This document shows, piece after piece, positions 30,427-38,530 of a DNA stretch of 64,000 bases. Under the pieces are notes generated by a model, which did no database searches, was not told the DNA's origin, and was given only the letters and a program-made list of their open reading frames with translations. The position numbers were made by a program, and so were the translations under genes. The stretch is taken from contig CP073693.1 of assembly GCA_018228645.1 (NCBI GenBank), positions 682,001-746,000 of the forward strand, in the 5' to 3' direction. How positions within the stretch are numbered: position 1 is the stretch's first letter; every line of letters begins with the position of its first letter. Source of the stretch: Clostridiaceae bacterium Marseille-Q4143 (GTDB lineage: Bacteria; Bacillota; Clostridia; Lachnospirales; Lachnospiraceae).

Positions 30427-30942
30427 TTACATCTTCTTAATTTCTGTGAAACTTATTTCTACCGGTGTTTCACGACCGAACAGGTCGACATTGATTGTCA
30501 CACTCTGTTTGTTTTCGTTGATGGCCTGGATGACACCCACAGTGTCTTTCCATACGCCGCCAGTAACAACGACATTGTCACCTTCCGCAAAATCAATTTG
30601 CACGGAATCCGATTGAACCCCAAGCGGTCTCATTTCCTCTTCCGTCAGCGGAACTGGTTTGGATCCCGGTCCAACGAATCCGGTTACGCCTCTGGTATTG
30701 CGAACTACATACCAGGTGTCGTCGTTCATGACCATATTGATCAGAACATAACCAGGAAACATTTTTTTGGAAACCTGACGGCTTGCACCGTCTTTCAATT
30801 CCACCACATCCTGCATGGGAACTCTGACTTCGAGAATCTGATCCTCAAGATGTCTGTTTTCAATGGTTTTCTCAATATTAGCTTTTACCTTATTCTCATA
30901 TCCAGAATAAGTATGGACTACATACCAGTTTGTCTCTGACAT
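30427..30942 (-). CDS. nusG: Transcription termination/antitermination protein NusG
   Basis: A 171-residue NusG with an N-terminal NGN domain (WYVVHTYSGYENKVKANIEK, then MFPGYVLINM) that binds the RNA polymerase clamp, and a C-terminal KOW domain (EGDNVVVTGGVWKDTVGVIQ). It lies 20 bp after secE in the usual secE-nusG-rplKA order. Confidence 0.97.
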   Translation of the reverse strand: MSETNWYVVHTYSGYENKVKANIEKTIENRHLEDQILEVRVPMQDVVELKDGASRQVSKKMFPGYVLINMVMNDDTWYVVRNTRGVTGFVGPGSKPVPLTEEEMRPLGVQSDSVQIDFAEGDNVVVTGGVWKDTVGVIQAINENKQSVTINVDLFGRETPVEISFTEIKKM

Positions 30943-30962
30943 ACAATCACCTTTCTCATGAA

Positions 30963-31175
30963 TTATAAAGTCAATAAACGATCGATTCCGAACGTCATGA
31001 CCATATCCAGAATTTTAATAATGAGAGCCAATACAACAGAAACGCTGACTACCGCAATGGTCTGTTTCGTAAGTGATTTTTGGTCTGGCCATACAATCTT
31101 TTTGAACTCGGCCTTTACGCCTTTGCACCAGGTTGTGAACCAGCCTGCCTTCTGGGCATTATTTGTTTCTCCCAT
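30963..31175 (-). CDS. secE: Preprotein translocase subunit SecE
   Basis: A 70-residue protein with a short N-terminal amphipathic part (KGVKAEFKKIVWPDQKSL, the SecE signature) and a single C-terminal membrane helix. It clamps SecY in the translocon. Confidence 0.95.
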   Translation of the reverse strand: MGETNNAQKAGWFTTWCKGVKAEFKKIVWPDQKSLTKQTIAVVSVSVVLALIIKILDMVMTFGIDRLLTL

Positions 31176-31205
31176 TTCGTCACTTCCTTTACCTTGGGGG
31201 CAGAT

Positions 31206-31355
31206 TTACTTCGTCTCCTTATGAAGAGTATGTCTCTTGCAGAAACGACAGTATTTCTTGGTTTCCATTCTGTCCGGGTGATTCTTCTTTTCTTTGGTCA
31301 TGTTGTAGTTACGCTGTTTGCACTCCGTACATGCCAATGTGATCTTTACGCGCAC
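31206..31355 (-). CDS. rpmG: 50S ribosomal protein L33
   Basis: A 49-residue zinc-ribbon L33 with two Cys pairs (CTEC and CRFC). The start is taken as the GTG at 31355 after GAGGTGGAAAGTT, which gives the standard [13 protein letters not shown]-terminus; longer upstream frames are not supported. It is the first gene of the rpmG-secE-nusG-rplKA transcript. Confidence 0.95.
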   Translation of the reverse strand: MRVKITLACTECKQRNYNMTKEKKNHPDRMETKKYCRFCKRHTLHKETK

Positions 31356-31390
31356 AACTTTCCACCTCGCTTTTTTATACTTTTTGCTTG

Positions 31391-31442
31391 TTGATGATCC
31401 TGCGAAAATCATCAATTTTTAGGCATAAAAAAAAAGCCTAAA
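31391..31442 (-). promoter_or_regulatory. Two hairpins in the rpmG leader
   Basis: TTTAGGC/GCCTAAA (31418-31442) encloses an 11-nt loop made almost only of U on the transcript. TTGATGAT/ATCATCAA (31391-31415) follows. They lie within the first 60 nt of the predicted transcript. No known ribosomal leader motif was recognised. Confidence 0.45.
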
Positions 31443-31459
31443 CTTCCATTCGCCTGTCT

Positions 31460-31489
31460 ACTATATCATACCCCTACATATTGCGTCAA
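31460..31489 (-). promoter_or_regulatory. Promoter of the rpmG-secE-nusG operon
   Basis: TTGACG (31484-31489), 18 bp, TATAGT (31460-31465) on the minus strand, about 105 bp before rpmG. Confidence 0.7.
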
Positions 31490-31564
31490 GTTTTTTTTCT
31501 ATTAAATTATCACTTTTTACGCAGTGTGTTTATTGATAACTTTTTTCATCAACGTTTGTTCTAA

Positions 31565-31593
31565 TTGACTAACCGGTATTTTCTCACTATGAT
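31565..31593 (+). promoter_or_regulatory. Promoter of the DUF6110/P-type ATPase pair
   Basis: TTGACT (31565-31570), 17 bp, TATGAT (31588-31593), about 70 bp before the first gene. Confidence 0.7.
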
Positions 31594-31662
31594 GGAAGAT
31601 AAACCAAAACGGTTGAAAACAGTCACTATTATATTAATAAGATAACACAGGAGGAACAAATT

Positions 31663-31944
31663 ATGTTAGACATTTCCAAAATGAAAAAACTCGGACTTTT
31701 CGCAGGTGGCGTTCTTTTCGGAACTGCTGGCATCCAGGTGCTTTCCAGCAAAGATGCGCGTAAAGTATATACCAATTGCACCGCTGCTGTTCTTCGTGCA
31801 AAAGAATGCGTGATGAAGACTGCTACTACTGTTCAGGAGAATGCAGAAGACATTCTTGCAGAAGCAAAACAGATCAACGAGGACAGAGCAGCACAAGAAG
31901 CTGCATGTGTACAGGAAGCTGAGACTGCAGAAGACGCAGAATAA
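31663..31944 (+). CDS. Small DUF6110-type membrane-associated protein
   Basis: The 93 residues begin with one hydrophobic segment (KKLGLFAGGVLFGTAGIQVL) and continue as a charged, probably helical tail rich in Ala and Glu that ends acidic. It contains three Cys (CTAAVLRAKEC and CVQEAE). AGGAGGAACAAATT precedes the ATG. It is cotranscribed with the metal ATPase 56 bp downstream and is probably an accessory factor. The DUF number is from memory and function is unknown. Confidence 0.75.
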   Translation: MLDISKMKKLGLFAGGVLFGTAGIQVLSSKDARKVYTNCTAAVLRAKECVMKTATTVQENAEDILAEAKQINEDRAAQEAACVQEAETAEDAE

Positions 31945-32000
31945 TCTGTATTCATATGGACGGAGCTGCCTGACAGCTCCGTCTTTTATTGGAGGAAAAC

Positions 32001-34091
32001 ATGAAATTCATTATAAAACACGACATCAGGGGCCGTCTTCGTATTCATATGGTACAGTCCCGCATGTCTTATGAAGAAGCAGATACGCTTCTTTATTATA
32101 TAGAGAATCTTTCAGGTGTCACTTCCGCCAAAGTATTTGAGCGGACCTGTGATGCTTCCATTTCTTATAAAGGAGACCGTGAAACACTGCTGCAGGCGCT
32201 GCGTATTTTCCAGTATCAGACAACGGATGTTCCGGCTGATCTCCTTGCGCATTCCGGAAGAGAATTGAACAGCACCTATCAGGAGAAACTGGTGCAGAAG
32301 GTCGTCCTGCGGGCAGGAGGCAAACTGTTTCTGCCATATCCGATCCGCGCCGCTTATGCCGCTTTTAAATCCTTACATTATATATGGAAAGGGCTCAGAT
32401 GTCTGGCCGGCAGAAAACTGGAGGTTGAAGTGCTGGATGCAACCGCCATCGGCGTCTCCGTACTGCGTGCAGATTTTGATACCGCAAGCTCTATCATGTT
32501 CCTGTTGGGAATTGGCGAACTTCTGGAAGAATGGACCCATAAGAAATCCGTGGATGACCTGGCACGCAGCATGTCCTTAAATGTCAGCAAGGTATGGCTC
32601 AAAAAAGATGACCAGGAGATTCTGGTATCGTCCAAAGACATTAAACCGGGCGACGAAGTCATCGTCCGCATGGGCAATGTCATCCCGTTTGACGGTATCG
32701 TATGCGAGGGCGAGGCAACAGTCAACCAGGCATCTCTGACCGGCGAATCTGAACCGGTTCGAAAAGACCGCGGAACCTATGTCTATGCAGGCACTGTTCT
32801 GGAAGAGGGTGAGCTGACCATTCAGGTCAAAGCCATTTCCGGCTCCACCAGATTTGAAAAGATTGTAACCATGATCGAGGATTCTGAAAAACTGAAATCC
32901 GGCGTAGAGAGCAAGGCAGAGTCTCTGGCAGACCGTCTGGTTCCCTATACTTTAGGAGGAACTGTACTGACCTGGCTGCTCACCAGAAATGTCACCAAAG
33001 CGCTGGCGGTTCTGATGGTAGACTTCTCCTGCGCACTGAAGCTGGCCATGCCGATCTCTGTTCTGTCAGCGATCCGCGAAGCCCAATCTCATCACATCAC
33101 TGTGAAGGGTGGGAAATTTTTGGAAGCAGTATCCGCAGCTGATACGATCGTATTCGATAAGACCGGCACGCTGACCAAAGCAAAACCGACCGTTGTAGAC
33201 GTGGTTGCATTTGACCATCACAGCAAGGATGAACTGCTCAGAATCGCAGCCTGCCTGGAAGAACATTTCCCCCACTCCATGGCAAAAGCTGTTGTATTAG
33301 CTGCAAAAAACCGTCAGTTGGATCACGAAGAGATGCATTCCAAAGTCAACTATATTGTAGCTCACGGAATCTCCACTTCCATCGATGATCATAAAGTCAT
33401 TATCGGAAGCCATCACTTTGTATTCGAGGATGAGGGATGCGTGATTCCGGAAGATCAGATGGAGAAATTTCAGAACCTTCCGACGGAGTATTCCCATCTC
33501 TATATGGCTATTGATAATCAGCTGGCCGCTGTCATCTGCATCGAAGACCCACTTCGTCCAGAGGCCGCTGATGCCGTCCGCGCGCTGAAAGCCGCAGGCA
33601 TCAGACATGTTGTCATGATGACCGGTGACAGTGAGCGTACTGCAGCTGCGATTGCAAAACGTGTAGGTGTTGACGAGTACTATGCAGAAGTTCTTCCGGA
33701 GGACAAAGCCAACTACATCGAAAAATGCAGAGCCAGAGGAAGCAAGGTTATCATGGTAGGCGACGGTATTAACGATTCACCGGCACTGTCTGCTGCTGAT
33801 GCAGGCGTTGCCATCAGCGACGGAGCTGAGATTGCCAGAGAAATCGCTGACATCACCGTAGCTGCTGATGATCTGTATCAGCTTGTAATTCTGAAGAATT
33901 TAAGTAATCTTCTGATGAAACGAATCCACCGGAATTACCGGGTCATCGTAGGATTCAACACCGGGCTGATCGGACTTGGCGTTGCAGGCATCCTGCAGCC
34001 GACCACTTCTGCACTGCTTCATAATACTTCCACTCTGTTAATCAGTCTGAATAATATGAAACCGCTTCTCAATGAAGAGACCGATCATTAA
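32001..34091 (+). CDS. P1B-type metal-transporting ATPase with atypical SCALK membrane motif
   Basis: A 696-residue heavy-metal P-type ATPase. Residues 1-75 are a metal-binding-like fold without CxxC. The actuator motif TGES (about 247), phosphorylation site DKTGT (about 386) and hinge GDGINDSP (about 588) are intact. In place of the CPC/SPC/CPH of classic P1B pumps, the ion-binding helix reads DFSCALKLAMPISV (about 341-354). The metal is therefore uncertain; iron or manganese are possible. GGAGGAAAAC sets the start. It forms an operon with the DUF6110 gene and ends at a strong bidirectional terminator. Confidence 0.9.
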   Translation: MKFIIKHDIRGRLRIHMVQSRMSYEEADTLLYYIENLSGVTSAKVFERTCDASISYKGDRETLLQALRIFQYQTTDVPADLLAHSGRELNSTYQEKLVQKVVLRAGGKLFLPYPIRAAYAAFKSLHYIWKGLRCLAGRKLEVEVLDATAIGVSVLRADFDTASSIMFLLGIGELLEEWTHKKSVDDLARSMSLNVSKVWLKKDDQEILVSSKDIKPGDEVIVRMGNVIPFDGIVCEGEATVNQASLTGESEPVRKDRGTYVYAGTVLEEGELTIQVKAISGSTRFEKIVTMIEDSEKLKSGVESKAESLADRLVPYTLGGTVLTWLLTRNVTKALAVLMVDFSCALKLAMPISVLSAIREAQSHHITVKGGKFLEAVSAADTIVFDKTGTLTKAKPTVVDVVAFDHHSKDELLRIAACLEEHFPHSMAKAVVLAAKNRQLDHEEMHSKVNYIVAHGISTSIDDHKVIIGSHHFVFEDEGCVIPEDQMEKFQNLPTEYSHLYMAIDNQLAAVICIEDPLRPEAADAVRALKAAGIRHVVMMTGDSERTAAAIAKRVGVDEYYAEVLPEDKANYIEKCRARGSKVIMVGDGINDSPALSAADAGVAISDGAEIAREIADITVAADDLYQLVILKNLSNLLMKRIHRNYRVIVGFNTGLIGLGVAGILQPTTSALLHNTSTLLISLNNMKPLLNEETDH

Positions 34092-34100
34092 TCAGGCATC

Positions 34101-34130
34101 AAAAAAGCTCCGGATAACCGGAGCTTTTTT
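34101..34130. terminator. Bidirectional terminator between ATPase and spoVT
   Basis: AAGCTCCGG-ATAA-CCGGAGCTT with six A before and seven T after. It serves the converging ATPase and spoVT transcripts. Confidence 0.9.
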
Positions 34131-34678
34131 TACTGTTCCATCTGTCTTCCAAGAAATGCCGCCGCTGCAGCTGCAAGCTTCTGTTCTGTCTCCCCCATCT
34201 TATTTTTGCCTTCCCGTCCAAGCAGAATTACCGATCCGATAGCATCCCCTTCACTGATTACCGGGGCAATCGTCTCTGATAGAATTCCCTCCATCGGTTC
34301 CGATGATACAGGAACAAAACTACGGTCACCACTGACCGCCTGAAGGCTCTGGCGTCCCTGAATCAGTTCCTCCAACTCACGGCTGATATGTCTGCCAAGG
34401 TATTCTTTTTTACCGTTTCCGGCGCAGGCAATCACTGTATCCCGGTCAGTTACACATACTACATATCCAGTTGTCTGTGCAAGACTGTCCGCATACTGTT
34501 GTGCAAAAGTCCCCAGTTCTCCGATGGGAGAATATTTCTTTAAGATAATCTCTCCTTCCCGGTCCGTGAAAATTTCCAGCGGGTCTCCTTCTCTGATTCT
34601 GAGTGTACGTCGAATTTCCTTTGGTACAACCACCCTGCCAAGATCATCAATCCGCCGTACAATTCCTGTTGCTTTCAT
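34130..34678 (-). CDS. spoVT: Stage V sporulation regulator SpoVT
   Basis: A 182-residue protein with an N-terminal AbrB-type swapped-hairpin DNA-binding domain (MKATGIVRRIDDLGRVVVPK, then IRRTLRIREGDPLEIF) and a C-terminal GAF-like domain. In Bacillus, SpoVT tunes sigma-G-dependent genes in the forespore, so this supports a sporulating lineage. The start at 34678 follows TTGGAGGAACATGAT; a longer upstream frame is not supported. Confidence 0.92.
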   Translation of the reverse strand: MKATGIVRRIDDLGRVVVPKEIRRTLRIREGDPLEIFTDREGEIILKKYSPIGELGTFAQQYADSLAQTTGYVVCVTDRDTVIACAGNGKKEYLGRHISRELEELIQGRQSLQAVSGDRSFVPVSSEPMEGILSETIAPVISEGDAIGSVILLGREGKNKMGETEQKLAAAAAAFLGRQMEQ

Positions 34679-34887
34679 ATCATGTTCCTCCAATGTCTTA
34701 AATTTATAGGTCAAAAAATTTGTTTCCGCAGTCTGATTTGTATCTAGTATTTGTAAGTTCTGGATTTATATGCATTCCATTCCAAACATCTGGCATGTCT
34801 ACAGTCTTTGAAAACTCAGGTCGTTTAGTTCATCAGTATCTTCATAACATAAGCGGCAGATTTTTCATCTTTCGCAGTATTCACTTT

Positions 34888-36348
34888 TTAATCTCCCGGA
34901 TGCATCTGATTCAGCAGATCCGTCTTCATACGATACAGCCGGTCAGAAAGATCCACATATACCTCATGCGGATTAACAAGACGTCTTGTCTCATCCCACA
35001 GGGTATTCTGCTCTTCCATGCAGTATTTTCTGATATCCATGACTGATGGAGAGGTATATACACATTCTCCGTTTTTGAACACCGGAACCATCAGTTCTCT
35101 CAAGGTATAGGTACCGCCCTTCAGATGGGTCTTCTTCCATGTCTCCAGCGGATCAAAGATTGTCAGATCTTTAGACTCGTCAAGCTGATCGTCCACAAGG
35201 CAGATCAGATCTGCCTTCAGCTTGCCGTTCTCTTTCTCATAGATACGGTATACAGTCTTGTTGCCCGGGTTGGTAATCTTCTCTGTGTTTTCGGACAGCT
35301 TGATCTTCGGAACAAAATCACCTTCTCCGGTCTTTACTGCCGCCAGCTTGTACACACCGCCAAATGCCGGACAGTCTTTAGAAGTGATGAGGTTCGTTCC
35401 CACACCCCAGGAAGTAATCTTTGCTCCCTGGCTCTTCAGGCTGTCAATCAAATACTCATCCAGGTCACTGGAAGCGGCGATCACGGCATCTTCAAATCCA
35501 GCTGCGTCCAACATCTTTCTTGCTTCCTTGGACATGTAGGCAAGATCACCGCTGTCCAGACGGATGCCGTAACGACCGTTCAGTTTTCCTGCCTCTTTCA
35601 TCTCCTGGAACACACGGATGGCATTGGGAACACCGGATTTCAGTGTGTCATAAGTATCTACCAGAAGCGTGCAGGCATCCGGATAAAGCTCTGCATATGT
35701 CTTAAATGCAGTATATTCATCCGGGAAGCTCATAATCCAGCTGTGTGCATGAGTTCCAAGCACCGGCACATCGAACATCTTACCGGTCAGTACATTGGAC
35801 GTACCGATACATCCGCCGATCATGGCAGCTCTTGCACCGTAAGTTCCGGCATCCGGACCCTGTGCTCTTCTGAGGCCGAACTCCATGATTCCATCTCCTC
35901 TGGCTGCATTTACAACTCTTGCTGCCTTGGTGGCGATGAGACTCTGATGGTTGATGATTGTCAGGATCGCCGTCTCCACAAGCTGTGCCTCCATAATCGG
36001 AGCAATGACTTTTACCAGAGGCTCTCTCGGAAATACAACTGTGCCTTCCGGAATGGCATAGATATCTCCGGTAAAGTGAAAATTCTCCAGATAGTTCAGA
36101 AAATCTTCATCAAAGATCTGAAGACTTCTCAGATAATCCACATCTTCTTTTGCGAAATGCAGATTCTTGATGTAATCAATCACCTGATCCAGGCCTGCTG
36201 CAATGGCGAATCCGTTTCCACAGGGATTACTCCTGTAGAATGCATCAAAAATAACAGTCTCCTGCACCGGATTTTTGAAATACCCCTGCATCATGGTCAA
36301 CTCATACAGATCAGTTAACAGTGTTAAGTTCTGTGCTGTAGTGCTCAT
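34888..36348 (-). CDS. pncB: Nicotinate phosphoribosyltransferase
   Basis: A 486-residue enzyme that converts nicotinate, PRPP and ATP to nicotinate mononucleotide for NAD salvage. It shows the family N-terminus LLTDLYELTMMQGYF, the EFGLRRAQGPDA segment with the catalytic region, and VLGTHAHSWIMSF. The ATG overlaps the stop codon of the upstream foldase gene (ATGA), indicating translational coupling. The 170 bp after its stop codon show nothing recognisable apart from the spoVT upstream region. Confidence 0.95.
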   Translation of the reverse strand: MSTTAQNLTLLTDLYELTMMQGYFKNPVQETVIFDAFYRSNPCGNGFAIAAGLDQVIDYIKNLHFAKEDVDYLRSLQIFDEDFLNYLENFHFTGDIYAIPEGTVVFPREPLVKVIAPIMEAQLVETAILTIINHQSLIATKAARVVNAARGDGIMEFGLRRAQGPDAGTYGARAAMIGGCIGTSNVLTGKMFDVPVLGTHAHSWIMSFPDEYTAFKTYAELYPDACTLLVDTYDTLKSGVPNAIRVFQEMKEAGKLNGRYGIRLDSGDLAYMSKEARKMLDAAGFEDAVIAASSDLDEYLIDSLKSQGAKITSWGVGTNLITSKDCPAFGGVYKLAAVKTGEGDFVPKIKLSENTEKITNPGNKTVYRIYEKENGKLKADLICLVDDQLDESKDLTIFDPLETWKKTHLKGGTYTLRELMVPVFKNGECVYTSPSVMDIRKYCMEEQNTLWDETRRLVNPHEVYVDLSDRLYRMKTDLLNQMHPGD

Positions 36349-37394
36349 TCATTCTCCCCTTTCGATGCATCACCCTCAGATGTATCTTCTTTGATTTTGA
36401 ATACTCTCTCAAATGTAATTTTTGAAAGATTATCATCGTTCGTAGTGATCTCAGCAGACTCTTTCAGGCCATCCACCCAATTCGTATAGGCATCCTGTTT
36501 TCTCTGCTCCAGAATGCTCTCTTTCTTGGTCTGCGTAGCTGCCTCATCAAATGTGGAATCCATATGAATCAGATAATAAGCATTATCTCCCTCCACAATA
36601 TCCGCATACTCGCCGTCAGACAGCGCATCTGCAGCCGCCTTTATCGTATCATTCAAACTTTCGTCGTCTGCACCGTAGCTGCTGGTTGTAGCTGTCAGAT
36701 CATGATTCTCTGCTGCAGCACTTAAGTCTCCGCTTTCCTCTGCCTCTGCACGGATCTGCTCCAGTACATCCTTCTTCTCTGCCAGTTCTTCTTCTGTGAG
36801 TTCTACCGTATTGCCATCTTCATCCGTTGTTCCTGAAGTAGAAGAACGCACATAACTGATGGTCTTCTGTGCTGCCTCTGCATCATCTACATTCGTATCA
36901 ATGGTCTGTGCCAGATTGCCATATACTTTCTGCTGAAGTGCCATCAGCTCCAATACATGAGCAACTGTATCCTTGTCCGCAGACATAACCGTCAGTGTCT
37001 TACTGTCATTGGCATCAAGAAAACTCTGCGCCGCATCTTCCGCAGCCGCCTTCTCTTCATCGCTGAGAGATTCTCCCAGTTCTTCTGCATGCGCCTCCAC
37101 CAGATAATACTCTTCCAGAGTATCTACAATGGAACTCTTTACCGTCTCACCATAGATGCTTCCGCTTCCGTTCAGATCCTGATTCATAAAATCTTCACCA
37201 AAATAACTGCTGTATGCGGACATCTGAGTCTGCTGATAACGAAGCAGGAAGTTCACCTCCCCCAAAGGAATAGATACTCCATCCACACTGGCAGCCTCCG
37301 CAGAGTTGTCCAATTTATTTACTCCGGTACATCCGGTCAGTGCCGTTGTCATGGCAAGCATGAGAGCGAACAGGCACGCTGTTCTCTTCTTCAT
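36345..37394 (-). CDS. PrsA/SurA-like foldase lipoprotein
   Basis: A 349-residue exported protein with a lipoprotein signal (FALMLAMTTALTGCTG, lipidated Cys at about residue 22). A SurA_N/PrsA-like chaperone region begins at SVDGVSIPLGEVNFLLRYQQ, followed by a parvulin-like segment around residues 190-290. It probably helps secreted proteins fold on the outer face of the membrane. It is tandem with a second such gene upstream (37481-38530) and coupled to pncB downstream. Active-site residues of parvulin are not clearly recognisable. Confidence 0.82.
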   Translation of the reverse strand: MKKRTACLFALMLAMTTALTGCTGVNKLDNSAEAASVDGVSIPLGEVNFLLRYQQTQMSAYSSYFGEDFMNQDLNGSGSIYGETVKSSIVDTLEEYYLVEAHAEELGESLSDEEKAAAEDAAQSFLDANDSKTLTVMSADKDTVAHVLELMALQQKVYGNLAQTIDTNVDDAEAAQKTISYVRSSTSGTTDEDGNTVELTEEELAEKKDVLEQIRAEAEESGDLSAAAENHDLTATTSSYGADDESLNDTIKAAADALSDGEYADIVEGDNAYYLIHMDSTFDEAATQTKKESILEQRKQDAYTNWVDGLKESAEITTNDDNLSKITFERVFKIKEDTSEGDASKGENE

Positions 37395-37480
37395 AATTTT
37401 TTCCTCCTGATTATTGCATTTCTCTTAATTATATGCTTTTTCACGGTCATAAGCAACTCTTTTCACGGTTCTTTCACACA

Positions 37481-38530
37481 TTACAATAGATCCTTCATCA
37501 CAGTCTTCACCTCCACCCGATCCAGAACATCCTGATGGAATGTAATGTCTGCTGCCCCTTTCCATTCCTCATAGATTCTGCTGCATTCCTCTTCCTTTGC
37601 CTGTTCTGTCAGATATTCTTTCCAGTACTCGGTACCGTCTTCATCATAGTCACTGGTATGCTGTACGATGAACCATCCTTCCTCCGTCTCCACCGGATCA
37701 GAGATCTCTCCGACTTCCAGCCGGCGTGCTGCATCCAGCATCAGCGGTTCCTGCCCGTCAAATCCGTTTTCCGCACCCATACTGGATTCGATAGGCGTCA
37801 GTCCTTCTGCTTCCGCCTCTATCTTCAGACTTCCCTCCGCGCGGGATTTCTGCGCCAGCATTTCTGCAAGTGCCGTGCGCTCCGCTACTTCTTCCGCTGT
37901 AAAGGGAGTCAGATTTCCATCTTCATCCCGAAGTCCGGTGGTGGAGATCAGGACATAGCAGATTCCTTCCCTGCGATAATCTTCTTCCGACAGTCCCGGA
38001 TCAAAATCACGAGTCATGGCTTCTGCCACTTTTCCGGACAGTTCTGTCTGTGCCAGCATCTGTTCCACAAACGCAGCATCTGCTCCCGCATAAGAAAGCA
38101 GTGCCTCATGATAATCTTTCATAAAAGAATCTGCACGCGCCTTCAATTTATCCGTCTCTTCTTCTGTAAGACTTACCTGATACTCCTCTGCATGCTGATT
38201 CATGATATGCGTCTGTATAAGGGTATCGAGCACCTGTTCTTTCAGGCTTTCTTCCAGGGTTGTGCCTTCTTCATCCACTTCCTGGCTCCACATCTCATCC
38301 CCTTCGTCTTCCAGTTCCTCTTTCTCCCACTGCATCTGATTCATACGGACATAGAAGTTCCACTCCCTGAGACTGATCTCCTCATCATTCACGGTCACAG
38401 CCGCCATCTCACTGCTCTGTGAAACCGTCTCTCCGGAACCGGTAATCAAAGCAGTCTCCTGCTTTCCACATCCCGCAAGAGAAATCAGCATACACAAAAT
38501 GATCAGCCAGCATCCTGATTTTTTCTTCAC
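37481..38530 (-). CDS. Second PrsA/SurA-like foldase lipoprotein
   Basis: A 349-residue exported protein with a lipobox (MLISLAGCGKQ), a SurA_N-like region (VTVNDEEISLREWNFYVRMN) and a C-terminal peptidyl-prolyl isomerase-like segment (LEVGEISDPVETEEGWFIVQ). It is a distant paralogue of the downstream neighbour. The start is GTG at 38530 after GAGGAGGAAAAGTA, sharing its first G with the mfd stop codon (TAGTG), so translation is probably coupled to mfd. Confidence 0.85.
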   Translation of the reverse strand: MKKKSGCWLIILCMLISLAGCGKQETALITGSGETVSQSSEMAAVTVNDEEISLREWNFYVRMNQMQWEKEELEDEGDEMWSQEVDEEGTTLEESLKEQVLDTLIQTHIMNQHAEEYQVSLTEEETDKLKARADSFMKDYHEALLSYAGADAAFVEQMLAQTELSGKVAEAMTRDFDPGLSEEDYRREGICYVLISTTGLRDEDGNLTPFTAEEVAERTALAEMLAQKSRAEGSLKIEAEAEGLTPIESSMGAENGFDGQEPLMLDAARRLEVGEISDPVETEEGWFIVQHTSDYDEDGTEYWKEYLTEQAKEEECSRIYEEWKGAADITFHQDVLDRVEVKTVMKDLL

